Origin: Desertimonas flava
Lineage (GTDB): Bacteria > Actinomycetota > Acidimicrobiia > Acidimicrobiales > Ilumatobacteraceae
Assembly (NCBI RefSeq): GCF_003426815.1
Contig: NZ_QKYK01000005.1
Span: forward strand, 1-64,000
Length of the DNA stretch: 64,000 nt
Reading direction: 5' to 3'
Made by a program: the position numbers and the translations under genes. Below the pieces are notes generated by a model. It was not told where the DNA came from. It ran no database searches and saw only the letters and a list, made by a program, of their open reading frames with translations. Below, piece after piece: positions 52,035-60,290 of this stretch. Every line of letters begins with the position of its first letter. The first letter of the stretch is position 1.

Positions 52035-52224
52035 GCTCGCGGTCCGCGTCGATGCGTCGGCGTCGGGCCAGTTCGGCGTCGAACTCGGCGACGAACGCCC
52101 GGACCTTCTCCGCAGAGTCGAGCCGGCGGCCGTCACGGAGGATCGTGACGTCGTCGGCGGTCGGCTCCGTCCCCCCGCGCACGGCGTCCGAGAACCGCTC
52201 TCGGTGCACGACGACCTTCGTCAT
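52015..52224 (-). CDS. Small protein upstream of the nucleotidyltransferase, antitoxin-like
   Basis: 69 residues, MTKVVVHRERFSDAVRGGTE at the N-terminus and a charged C-terminal helix (RAFVAEFDAELARRRRIDAD). A short beta strand followed by TILRDGRRLDSAEKVRAFVA resembles small partner proteins in nucleotidyltransferase toxin loci. No recognised DNA-binding motif. Overlaps the downstream gene by 20 bases. The ATG follows TAGACT by 6 bases, so probably leaderless. Confidence 0.5.
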   Translation of the reverse strand: MTKVVVHRERFSDAVRGGTEPTADDVTILRDGRRLDSAEKVRAFVAEFDAELARRRRIDADRERDPGRR

Positions 52225-52236
52225 GGCCTCAGTCTA
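52225..52236 (-). promoter_or_regulatory. Leaderless-type -10 element before the antitoxin-like gene
   Basis: On the minus strand TAGACT (52236-52231), then 6 bases, then the ATG at 52224. Confidence 0.5.
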
Positions 52237-52285
52237 CGAGCGTGGTCACGAGCGGAGGATCGTTACGATGGAGGCGGCGGCCGGC

Positions 52286-53233
52286 TCATGCCAGTGCCGG
52301 TTCGTGGAAGGTGAGCGAGCCGTCGGCGGTGTCGATGGTGGCGACGGCGCCGAGGGGGACGGTCGGCGCGTCGGGGCCGTGGCCGAAGCCGACACCGCCG
52401 AGGATCGGCACGCCGCGATCACCGAGGATGTCGGCGACGACCGGCTCGGCGATCTCGCAGCCGACCCAGGACCCGAGGGCGATGCCGGCGACGCCGTCGA
52501 ACCAGCCGGCTCGGCGCAGGTGGGTCAGGTAGGAGTCGAGGCGGTACGCCTTCTCGTCGATGTCCTCGAGCAGCACGATGGCGCCGCGCGCCGCCGGCAG
52601 CGTCGGCGTCGCCACCGACGTGGTGATCAGCGAGACGCAGCCACCGGTCGTGACGCCCGTCGCCGTGCCGTCGACGATGGCGTGCGCATCGGGCCCGCCC
52701 AACCGCTGCACAGTCTCCGGCTCGAACAACGTGGCTCGGAGATGGTCCTGCATCGCGGTCGAGTCGACGAACTCGCGCGTCCCGGGCATCGGGCCGTGCA
52801 GCGTGACGACGCCGAGCCGCGAGGCCACCGCCTGGTGCAGCACCGTCACGTCGCTGTAGCCCACGAGCACCTTCGGCGCGGCGTCGCGCAGCGTGTCCCA
52901 GTCGACGAGATCGACCATCCGGTGGGCGCCGTACCCGCCGCGCGCACAGACGACCGCCCGAACCTCGGGGTCGGCCCACGCCGCCGTGAAGTCGTCGGCG
53001 CGTGCGGCATCCGTGCCGGCGAGATAGCCCAACGAGGGATGTGTGTCGAGCACGTGGGGCATCACGCGCACCTGCACTCCCCACGCCTCGAGCACCGCGA
53101 CACCGGCCTCGAGCGTGTCCGGTGGCACTGGCCCCGACGGCGCGACGACGGCCACCACGTCGCCGTCGCGCAACCGCGGAGGACGGACTCCCGGGGCGAA
53201 CGGGACCGGATCGTGAGACGTCATCGACTCCAT
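52286..53233 (-). CDS. LD-carboxypeptidase (S66 family)
   Basis: About 315 residues. S66 landmarks: VVAVVAPSGPVPPDTLEAGV at the N-terminus, VCARGGYGAHRMVDLVDW, LVGYSDVTVLHQAVA with the nucleophile Ser, HGPMPGT, IVLLEDIDEKAYRLDSYL with the catalytic Glu region, and VGFGHGPDAPTVPLG with the His. These cytoplasmic enzymes remove the terminal D-Ala from tetrapeptides during peptidoglycan recycling, or cleave microcin-like peptides. The start could be 53260, 53233 or 53224. It is divergent from the peptide importer operon, whose substrate may be related (inference). Confidence 0.88.
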   Translation of the reverse strand: MESMTSHDPVPFAPGVRPPRLRDGDVVAVVAPSGPVPPDTLEAGVAVLEAWGVQVRVMPHVLDTHPSLGYLAGTDAARADDFTAAWADPEVRAVVCARGGYGAHRMVDLVDWDTLRDAAPKVLVGYSDVTVLHQAVASRLGVVTLHGPMPGTREFVDSTAMQDHLRATLFEPETVQRLGGPDAHAIVDGTATGVTTGGCVSLITTSVATPTLPAARGAIVLLEDIDEKAYRLDSYLTHLRRAGWFDGVAGIALGSWVGCEIAEPVVADILGDRGVPILGGVGFGHGPDAPTVPLGAVATIDTADGSLTFHEPALA

Positions 53234-53418
53234 CGTGACCGCTGCCCGACCCTCCGGCACGCATCCCCGAGCCGGCGGCGGCCGTTCACCCGGCGTTCAC
53301 AGGGCCCGTCCGACGACCCTTCCGACAGGGGCTAGGTTCGGGCCACTCGAGGTGGTGTCCAGGGTCTCCAGATCCGAGGGCGCGCGCCAGGGTCACGAGA
53401 CGACGAGAGGAGATGTCG

Positions 53419-55074
53419 ATGACGACGAGACGGATGGCGGTGGCGACAGCCACCACCGTGGCCATGGCAGTGACGGTCGGGACCGTCGCCGGCGGAGTCG
53501 GGGCCAGCGATGCGCAGAGTTCCGGCGAGCCGGTCACCGTGCACCTCACGCTCAGTCAGAACGTCGACACGCTCCTGCCGATGGACACGAACTTCGACGA
53601 CAACATCGCTGTGCTCGACGTCGTGTACGACGGTCTCGTCCGCTACGACCCCGAGACCACCGAGCCCTACCCGTACGTCGCCGAGTCGATCGAGACCACC
53701 GACAACCAGGTGTGGACGATCACGATCCGGCCCGACCTGACGTTCCAGAACGGCGAGCCGGTGGACGCCAGCGCCTTCGCACGGGCGTGGAACTACGCCG
53801 CCTACGGCCCCAACGCGATGGGGAACAACTACTTCTTCGAGCGCATCGAGGGCTACGACGCGATGCAGGGCGAGTACGAGGAGGACGACGACGGCAACGT
53901 CACCGTCACCGTCGAGCCGGAGGCCACCGAGCTGTCGGGCCTCAACATCGCGGACGACCTCACGCTCGAGGTCACGCTCACGGCGCCGTTCGCCGGCTTC
54001 TCCACGATGCTCGGCTACACCGGGTTCTTCCCGATCGCCCAGGCGTGCGTGGACGACATCGAGGCGTGTGCCGTCCAGCCGATCGGCAACGGGCCGTTCC
54101 AGGTCGACGAGTGGGAGCAGGGCGTGAGCCTCACGGCCAGCAAGTGGGCCGACTACACCCTCGACGAGGCGCCCGCGTTCGACGTGGTCGAGTGGACCGA
54201 GTACGCCGGCACCGACGACTGGCCCGACTTCCTGTCCGGCGCGATCGACGCGTCGGCCCCACCGCCCAGCGAGCTGGCGGCCGCCGAGGCCGACCCCGAC
54301 CTGCAGTCCCGGTACGTCGAGCGCCCCGGCGCCGCCCTCACCTACCTCGGCTTCCCGTTGTACCTCGGGGCGCCCTGGGACGACATCGAGTTCCGCAAGG
54401 CGATCTCGATGGCGATCGATCGTGACAACATCCTCACCGCGCTCCTGCCCGGCCAGTACCTGCCGGCCGACTCGTGGGTGGTGCCCGGAGCGGTGCCCGG
54501 CGGCGAGGCCGGCACGTGCGAGTGGTGCACCTACGACCCAGAGGCGGCCGTCGCCGCCCTCGAGGCGGCAGGTGGCTGGCCGGAGGGCGAGACGCTCGTG
54601 CTCAGCCTCGGTCAGGACTCGACGCAGGAGCAGATCTTCAAGGCGATCGGCGACTCGATCCAGGCCACCCTCGGCATCCCCTACGAGCTCAACGCCACGC
54701 CCGACTTCTCGGCCAACCGCCGCGAGCGGGCGTTCGTCGGCCCGTTCCGGAACAACTGGTTCCCGGACTACCCGCTGAACGAGAACTACCTCGCCCCGGT
54801 GTACGCCTCGGGCAACGCCGAGGAGGGCAACACCAACTTCGGCTACTACAACGCCGACTTCGAGGCCGCCATTGCCGAAGGCGACGGCGCGGCGACGCTC
54901 GACGAAGCGGTGGCCGCCTACCAGGAGGCCGAGGCGATCCTCGCCGCCGACTTCCCGACGGCGCCTCTCTACTACTCGGTGAGCTCGGTGTACTACAGCG
55001 AGCGGCTGTCGAACGTGGTGCTCGACCCCTTCAGCGGCCGCGTCAAGCTGCGCCTGCTCGAGGTCGCCGCCTGA
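53419..55074 (+). CDS. Peptide ABC transporter substrate-binding protein (DppA/OppA type)
   Basis: 551 residues. ATG 53419 is chosen because GAGAGGAG ends 6 bases upstream; an ATG at 53413 would touch it. A Sec-type signal (TATTVAMAVTVGTVAGGVGA) without a lipobox Cys opens the protein. SBP family 5 motifs: LTLSQNVDTLLPMDTNFDDN, VYDGLVRYDPETTEPYPYVA, WTITIRPDLTFQNGEPVDAS and FRKAISMAIDRDNILTALLP. It collects oligopeptides or similar ligands for the permeases that follow. The absence of a lipid anchor is unusual for a Gram-positive-type cell, so it may stay in the periplasm-like space or be released. Confidence 0.88.
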   Translation: MTTRRMAVATATTVAMAVTVGTVAGGVGASDAQSSGEPVTVHLTLSQNVDTLLPMDTNFDDNIAVLDVVYDGLVRYDPETTEPYPYVAESIETTDNQVWTITIRPDLTFQNGEPVDASAFARAWNYAAYGPNAMGNNYFFERIEGYDAMQGEYEEDDDGNVTVTVEPEATELSGLNIADDLTLEVTLTAPFAGFSTMLGYTGFFPIAQACVDDIEACAVQPIGNGPFQVDEWEQGVSLTASKWADYTLDEAPAFDVVEWTEYAGTDDWPDFLSGAIDASAPPPSELAAAEADPDLQSRYVERPGAALTYLGFPLYLGAPWDDIEFRKAISMAIDRDNILTALLPGQYLPADSWVVPGAVPGGEAGTCEWCTYDPEAAVAALEAAGGWPEGETLVLSLGQDSTQEQIFKAIGDSIQATLGIPYELNATPDFSANRRERAFVGPFRNNWFPDYPLNENYLAPVYASGNAEEGNTNFGYYNADFEAAIAEGDGAATLDEAVAAYQEAEAILAADFPTAPLYYSVSSVYYSERLSNVVLDPFSGRVKLRLLEVAA

Positions 55075-55082
55075 CGGCCCAA

Positions 55083-55150
55083 CCCACCCGAGTGTCGAAG
55101 CGCACCCGAGTGTCGGGCGTCCCCCTTCGGGACACCCGGCACTCGGGTGA
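55083..55150. repeat. CCGAGT hairpin element, copy 4
   Basis: CACCCGAGTG and CACTCGGGTG (55140-55149) close a hairpin; inside, GGGCGTCCC and GGGACACCC pair around CTTC. Lies inside the operon between the binding-protein and first permease genes. It may stabilise the upstream mRNA and lower expression of the membrane genes. Confidence 0.7.
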
Positions 55151-55170
55151 CCCCGTCGAGCGATCCTGAC

Positions 55171-56175
55171 ATGGGCAGGTACATCGCGAGGCGATGTCTC
55201 CAGGCGGTGGTGACGCTGTTCCTGGTGGTGCTCGCCCTGCATCTGCTCACCACGCTCGCCATCCAGCTCAACGGCAACCCGGCTCTGGCGTTCTTCGGCG
55301 ACCGGCAGCCGAGCGCGGCGCAGCTGGCGGCCGTCGAGAAGCGTTACGGCCTCGACAACCCGTGCTACGACCAGCCGGGCAATCCGTGCCTCGGTCCGTT
55401 CCTCGATCGCATCGCCGACTACGCCCGCCTCGACTTCGGCACCAACCTGCGCGGCCGCGACGTGACCGACATCGTGTTCACGGCGGCGCCCAACACGCTG
55501 CGTCTGTTCTGCATCGTCACGGTGACGTGGCTGACGCTCGGCATGGTCCTCGGATCGATCGCCGCCCGGTGGCGGGGCAAGGCCGCCGATCACGGCATCC
55601 GCCTCACCAGCGTCCTGATCGACGCCCTGCCGGTGTTCGTGCTCCTGCTCGTGTACCGCTACGTGTTCTCGGTCCCGCTGTCGAAGTGGGCCGCGAGGAA
55701 CTTCGGCGCCGAAAGCCTGCCGGCCCTGTGGTTCCGCCCGTCGTTCGACGCCGATCACCCGTGGGCCACGCTCCTGATCCCCGGCATCCTGCTCGGCCTC
55801 GCCGGCTCGGCGGCCTTCGTCCGCCTCGTCCGGGCCAGCCAGCTGGAGAGCTACAGCAGCGAACATGTGCGCACCGCACGCGCCAAAGGACTGCCCGAGC
55901 GGCACGTCGTCACCCACCACGTGGTACGCAACTCGTCGGTGCCCGTGGTGACCGCCGTCGGCCTGACGTTCGCCGATGCCCTCGGCGGTGCGGTGATCAC
56001 CGAGGGGATGATGAACATCTACGGCATGGGTGGCGTGCTGTGGGAGGCGGTGCGGGCGTCCGACGTCTCGCTCGTGGTGGGCGTGGTGACGATCCTCGCC
56101 ATCGTCACCGTCGTCGTGATGATCGTCGTCGACGTCGCCTACGCCGCCCTCGATCCGAGGATCCGCTACGAATGA
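55171..56175 (+). CDS. Peptide ABC transporter permease (DppB type)
   Basis: 334 residues with six helices. The N-terminus YIARRCLQAVVTLFLVVLAL matches the DppB/OppB start (YI-RR). Motifs: YGLDNPCYDQPGNPC, NTLRLFCIVTVTWLTLGMVL, the EAA region RTARAKGLPERHVVTHHVVR and FADALGGAVITEGMMNIYG. ATG 55171 is taken because the upstream 24 bases lack a site. Followed by a 241-base spacer with element E2 before the second permease. Confidence 0.88.
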   Translation: MGRYIARRCLQAVVTLFLVVLALHLLTTLAIQLNGNPALAFFGDRQPSAAQLAAVEKRYGLDNPCYDQPGNPCLGPFLDRIADYARLDFGTNLRGRDVTDIVFTAAPNTLRLFCIVTVTWLTLGMVLGSIAARWRGKAADHGIRLTSVLIDALPVFVLLLVYRYVFSVPLSKWAARNFGAESLPALWFRPSFDADHPWATLLIPGILLGLAGSAAFVRLVRASQLESYSSEHVRTARAKGLPERHVVTHHVVRNSSVPVVTAVGLTFADALGGAVITEGMMNIYGMGGVLWEAVRASDVSLVVGVVTILAIVTVVVMIVVDVAYAALDPRIRYE

Positions 56176-56177
56176 TG

Positions 56178-56335
56178 TCGACCGCCTCCGCATCGCTCGC
56201 TGCGCTCGCTCGCTTCGGCGGCCGAGTTTCGAAGAGCGGCTCCGCCGCGCCCAGCTGCTGGCGGCGGCCGGCAAAGCCGGCCCGCCCGCCGCATCAGGGG
56301 GCTACCGCCCCCCGAACCCCCCGACGGAGTCAGAG
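56178..56335 (+). repeat. Three-hairpin intergenic element, copy E2
   Basis: Homologous to E1 at 10738-10885, with the same order of stems. GCGGC-TCC-GCCGC is followed by GGCCGGC-AAA-GCCGGCC (56266-56282; E1 has GGCGAGC/GCTCGCC) and GGGGGC-TACC-GCCCCC (56297-56312), then CCCCCCGACGGAGTC. As in E1, it begins directly after a permease stop codon. Confidence 0.7.
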
Positions 56336-56416
56336 CGCGACACGGAGGGTTACCGGATCCAGCCGCCGCGCGGGACGTGCTCACGATGGCCGTGACGCGT
56401 GGCGCGGAGGGCCCCG

Positions 56417-57364
56417 ATGAGTGAGGCCGCGGCCGGGGAGATGGCGGCGGTCGCCACGGCGGCCGAGGTGGCCGAATCGGCGGCCACGCGGTCGCTCACC
56501 GCCGACGCCTGGCGCAGCCTCCGGCGGCGGCCCGACACGATCGCCGCGGCGGTCATCCTCGCCTTCTTCGGTCTCGTCGTCGCCGTGCCCGGCCTGTTCA
56601 CCAGCACCGATCCGCAGAGCTGCCTCATCACCCAGTCGAAGCTCCGACCCCAGGGATTCGGCGACACCCATCCATTCGGCACCGACGCCTTCGGCTGCGA
56701 CGTGTACGCGCAGCTCGTCCACGGGGCCCGCCCGTCCCTACTCCTCGCCGTCGTGGTCGTCAGCGTGTCGGTGACCATCGGTGTGCTCCTCGGGCTGGCT
56801 GCCGGCTACTACCTGGGGTGGGTCGACGTGATCGTCTCGCGGACCATCGAGGTGTTCCTCGTGGTTCCGCTGCTCCTCGCCGCCCTCCTCATGCTCTCGC
56901 TGTTCCGCAACGTGGACGTCGGCTCGGGCACGTTCGGCGACATCCTCCTCCCCGCCATCGTTCTCACGATGTTCGGCTGGATGGGTTACGCCCGCTACGT
57001 ACGGGCCAGCGTTCTCGAGGCCAAGGGTCTCGACTACGTGACGGCCGCCAAGGTGCTCGGCGCGTCCGACCTGCGGGTGATGTTCCGCCACGTCCTGCCC
57101 AACGCCCTCGGACCGGTCACCGCCCTCGTGCCCACGTCGATCGCCGGGATCATCGGCGCCGAGGCGGTCCTCGCCTTCCTCGGCATCGGCGTCCGGCCGC
57201 CGGCGGTGTCGTGGGGCATCATGATCAGCAACGGCGCCGAATGGGTGACCGGGGGCTACCCGCATCTGCTGCTGTTCCCGCTGTCGTGCCTGATCGCCAC
57301 CGTGCTGTCCCTCGTCGTGCTCGGCGACGCCCTCCGCGACGCCCTCGATCCGAGACTGAGATGA
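56417..57364 (+). CDS. Peptide ABC transporter permease (DppC type)
   Basis: 315 residues. A long cytoplasmic N-terminus of about 45 residues precedes the first helix (TIAAAVILAFFGLVVAVPGL). HPFGTDAFGCDVYAQLVHGA is the conserved DppC/OppC motif. The EAA loop reads VLEAKGLDYVTAAKVLGASD with HVLPNALGP. GIGVRPPAVSWGIMISNG is typical of the C-terminal third. Pairs with DppB to form the channel. GGAGG lies upstream of the ATG. Overlaps the ATPase gene (ATGA). Confidence 0.88.
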   Translation: MSEAAAGEMAAVATAAEVAESAATRSLTADAWRSLRRRPDTIAAAVILAFFGLVVAVPGLFTSTDPQSCLITQSKLRPQGFGDTHPFGTDAFGCDVYAQLVHGARPSLLLAVVVVSVSVTIGVLLGLAAGYYLGWVDVIVSRTIEVFLVVPLLLAALLMLSLFRNVDVGSGTFGDILLPAIVLTMFGWMGYARYVRASVLEAKGLDYVTAAKVLGASDLRVMFRHVLPNALGPVTALVPTSIAGIIGAEAVLAFLGIGVRPPAVSWGIMISNGAEWVTGGYPHLLLFPLSCLIATVLSLVVLGDALRDALDPRLR

Positions 57365-58404
57365 GCGGCGAGGTGGTGCTCGAGGTCGAGGACCTGGCGG
57401 TGGAGTTCCGTTCGCCCCACGGCGTGGTCCCCGCCGTGGACGGCCTGTCCTACACGGTGACGGCGGGCCGGACGCTGGCGATCGTCGGCGAGTCGGGCTG
57501 CGGCAAGACGGTGAGCTCGCTGGCGGTGATGGATCTGCTCGGCCCGACGGCGAAGGTGACGCGCGGCTCGATCCGCTTCCGCGGCACCGAGCTGCTCGGC
57601 ATGCGCCCGAAGGAGCGCCGGGCCGTCGCCGGCGACCACGTGGCGATGGTGTTCCAGGACGCCCTCGCCGCGCTCAACCCGGTCCACACCGTCGGCTATC
57701 AGCTCACCGAGTCGTTGCGCGTGCGGCGCGGTCTCAGCCGCGCCGACGCCCGCCGCCGCGCCATCGAGCTGCTCGATCTCGTGAAGGTGCCCCGCGCCGT
57801 CGACCGCATCCGTGACCACCCACACCAGTTCTCCGGCGGCATGCGCCAACGGGTGATGATCGCCGCCGCCCTCGCCATGGACCCCGAGGTGCTCATCGCC
57901 GACGAGCCGACCACGGCCCTCGACGTGACCGTGCAGGCCCAGATCCTCCGCCTGCTCGCCGAGATCCAGGCCGAGCGACAGATGGGCCTGGTGCTGATCA
58001 CGCACGACCTCGGTGTGGTGGCCACCGTCGCCGACGACGTGACGGTGATGTACGCCGGCCGCGCCGTCGAACAGGCCACGGCGGGCGACATGTTCGCCGC
58101 GCCCGGGCACCCGTACACCCGGGCGTTGCTGCGCGCCGTGCCGAGCCTCGGCGGCCAGGCAGGCGAGCCGGACCGCGGGCGCAGGCGACTCGCGGTCATC
58201 CCCGGCCGCCCACCGCGCCCCGGCGAGATCACGACCGGCTGCCCGTTCCAACCGCGCTGCGACGCCGCGATCGACGTCTGCGCCACCGACGATCCGCCGG
58301 TCGTGCTCCTGCCCGGATACCGCACGAGCCGTTGCCACGTCGCCCGCGAGGTGATGAGCGTCGCGGCCGGCCGCGTCGACGAGGCGGGGGCCGCCGATGA
58401 GTGA
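57361..58404 (+). CDS. Peptide ABC transporter ATPase (DppD type)
   Basis: 347 residues. Walker [18 protein letters not shown] (43-50), Q-loop [20 protein letters not shown], signature [19 protein letters not shown], Walker [21 protein letters not shown] and switch His ITHDLGVVA. The C-terminal oligopeptide-transporter extension has [20 protein letters not shown], including the Cys cluster that often binds an iron-sulfur centre. Starts by overlap (ATGA) and overlaps the next ATPase by 8 bases. Confidence 0.92.
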   Translation: MSGEVVLEVEDLAVEFRSPHGVVPAVDGLSYTVTAGRTLAIVGESGCGKTVSSLAVMDLLGPTAKVTRGSIRFRGTELLGMRPKERRAVAGDHVAMVFQDALAALNPVHTVGYQLTESLRVRRGLSRADARRRAIELLDLVKVPRAVDRIRDHPHQFSGGMRQRVMIAAALAMDPEVLIADEPTTALDVTVQAQILRLLAEIQAERQMGLVLITHDLGVVATVADDVTVMYAGRAVEQATAGDMFAAPGHPYTRALLRAVPSLGGQAGEPDRGRRRLAVIPGRPPRPGEITTGCPFQPRCDAAIDVCATDDPPVVLLPGYRTSRCHVAREVMSVAAGRVDEAGAADE

Positions 58405-59467
58405 CCCGATCCTCGAGGTGCGCCATCTCGGCAAGGTGTTCCCCGTGCGCCGGGGCGTGGTGCTGCGCCGAACGATCGGCGAGGTGCGAGCGGTCGACGA
58501 CGTCTCGCTGACGCTGCACCGCGGCCGGACGCTGGGCCTGGTCGGCGAGTCGGGCTCGGGCAAGTCGACGCTTGCCCGGATGCTGGTCGGGGTCGAGCGC
58601 CCGACGGCCGGACGCGTCCTGCTCGACGGCACCGACATCACCGACCTCCTCGGCACCCGCGGGTCGCGCGCCGAGCGCAGGGCACTGCGGCGGCGGGTGC
58701 AGATGGTGTTCCAGGACCCGTACACGTCGCTCAACCCGCGCATGACCGTGGGAGACATCGTCGCCGAGCCCTACCGCATCCACCCCGACGCCGTTCCGGC
58801 GGGCGGCCGCGAGCGGGCAGTGCGCGAGCTGCTCGACCTCGTGGGTCTCGACCCCGATCACGTGAACCGCTACCCCCACCAGTTCTCGGGCGGTCAGCGC
58901 CAGCGGATCGGCATCGCCAGGGCACTCGCCGTGAAGCCCGAGGTGCTGGTGTGCGACGAACCGGTGTCGGCGCTCGACGTGTCGGTGCAGGGCCAGGTGA
59001 TCAACCTGCTCGAGGACCTCCAGGACGAGCTCGGCCTCTCGTACCTGTTCATCGCCCACGACCTCGCCGTGGTCCGCCACATCGCCGACGAGGTAGCCGT
59101 GATGTACCTCGGCAGCATCGTCGAACACGGCGTCGCCGCCGACGTGTACGACCGCCCCGCCCACCCGTACACGCGGGCGTTGATGTCGGCCGTGCCCATC
59201 CCCGACCCGGCGGCCCGCCTCGCCAGCCCGGAGATCGTCCTCGAGGGCGACCTTCCGTCTCCGGCGGACGTGCCGTCGGGGTGTCGCTTCCACACACGTT
59301 GCTGGCTGGCCAGACGTCTCGTCGCCGAAGGTGAGCCGGCCGTCGACGGGGTGCCGTCGCCCTGCGCCACGGAGGCGCCACCGCTCGTCGCCGGAGCCGG
59401 GACGGGTCACACCGGCGCCTGCCACTTCGTGTCCCGCATGACCCCGGCCGGGGCCGACGAACTGTGA
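58397..59467 (+). CDS. Peptide ABC transporter ATPase (DppF type)
   Basis: 356 residues. Walker [18 protein letters not shown] (50-57), [20 protein letters not shown] (the DppF/OppF Q-loop), [40 protein letters not shown] and [16 protein letters not shown]. The C-terminal extension includes [13 protein letters not shown]. Works as heterodimer with the preceding ATPase. Last gene of the importer proper; the amidotransferase 59 bases on has its own leaderless-type promoter. Confidence 0.92.
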   Translation: MSDPILEVRHLGKVFPVRRGVVLRRTIGEVRAVDDVSLTLHRGRTLGLVGESGSGKSTLARMLVGVERPTAGRVLLDGTDITDLLGTRGSRAERRALRRRVQMVFQDPYTSLNPRMTVGDIVAEPYRIHPDAVPAGGRERAVRELLDLVGLDPDHVNRYPHQFSGGQRQRIGIARALAVKPEVLVCDEPVSALDVSVQGQVINLLEDLQDELGLSYLFIAHDLAVVRHIADEVAVMYLGSIVEHGVAADVYDRPAHPYTRALMSAVPIPDPAARLASPEIVLEGDLPSPADVPSGCRFHTRCWLARRLVAEGEPAVDGVPSPCATEAPPLVAGAGTGHTGACHFVSRMTPAGADEL

Positions 59468-59513
59468 GCTCGCGGCGCGGACTTCCGCACTCCCGGCTCG
59501 CACTTCGCGACGG

Positions 59514-59528
59514 TACGGTGTCGGCGTG
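59514..59528 (+). promoter_or_regulatory. Leaderless-type -10 element before the amidotransferase gene
   Basis: TACGGT (59514-59519), then 6 bases, then the GTG at 59526; no ribosome-binding site. Same hexamer as before 45574. Confidence 0.45.
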
Positions 59529-60290
59529 AGCGGTCGAGCCCGGGTCGTCATCGTGCAGAACTCGCCGGGCAGCGGTCCCGGTCGCCTGCCGGGTTGGCTC
59601 GTCGACGAACAGATCGACGCCGTGATCGTGGCCGGTGACGACCTGCCCGGGCGCCTCGCCGATGTCGGTGACCAGGCCGACGGCCTGGTGCTGCTGGGGG
59701 GCGGCTTCATGCCCGACGACGACGAGCGGGCACCCTTCCTGCCCCGCGAGCGGGCGATCGTCGGTGAGGCGGTCGAGGCCGGCGTCCCGGTGCTCGGCAT
59801 CTGCCTCGGCGCCCAGCTGCTCGCCCTCGTCGGCGGCGGTGAGGTGACGGCGCAGTCGGGCGAGACCGAGAAGGGGTTCTGCCGTGTCGACCTGTTGGCG
59901 GCCGCAGCCGACGACGAGTTGTTCGCCGGGCTCGCCGAGCTCGCCGGATCCGGTGGCGACGCCGGCGACGATCCCGACGGAGGGCTGCGCATGATGCAGA
60001 ACCACAAGGACTCGATCACCCGGCTACCGGCCGACGCCGTGCACCTCGGGACCTCGGCAGCGTGCGACGTCGAGGCCTTCCGCCTCGGCCGGTCGGCGTG
60101 GGGCGTGCAGTTCCATCCCGAGGCGCCCGCCGAACGCATCGCCGAGTGGGACGTCGCCCAGCTTATGACCGACGGCTTCGACCGGTCGCAGCTCCTCGCC
60201 GACGCCATGGCCCACGCCGAGGCCAACACCCGCCAGGCACGGGCCCTCGTCGGCGCGTTCGCCGCCGTCGTGCGGGAACGCCGCCGCTGA
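59526..60290 (+). CDS. Class-I glutamine amidotransferase-like protein
   Basis: 254 residues. The triad is visible: nucleophile Cys93 in LGICLGAQLLALVGGG, His197 and Glu199 in AWGVQFHPEAPAERI. ADGLVLLGGGFMPDDDERAP upstream fits GMP-synthase-like stand-alone amidotransferases (GuaA N-domain fold) or gamma-glutamyl hydrolases acting on small metabolites. No synthetase partner is next to it. It overlaps the serine hydrolase gene by TGATG, so the two probably share a pathway. Substrate unknown. Confidence 0.82.
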   Translation: MSGRARVVIVQNSPGSGPGRLPGWLVDEQIDAVIVAGDDLPGRLADVGDQADGLVLLGGGFMPDDDERAPFLPRERAIVGEAVEAGVPVLGICLGAQLLALVGGGEVTAQSGETEKGFCRVDLLAAAADDELFAGLAELAGSGGDAGDDPDGGLRMMQNHKDSITRLPADAVHLGTSAACDVEAFRLGRSAWGVQFHPEAPAERIAEWDVAQLMTDGFDRSQLLADAMAHAEANTRQARALVGAFAAVVRERRR

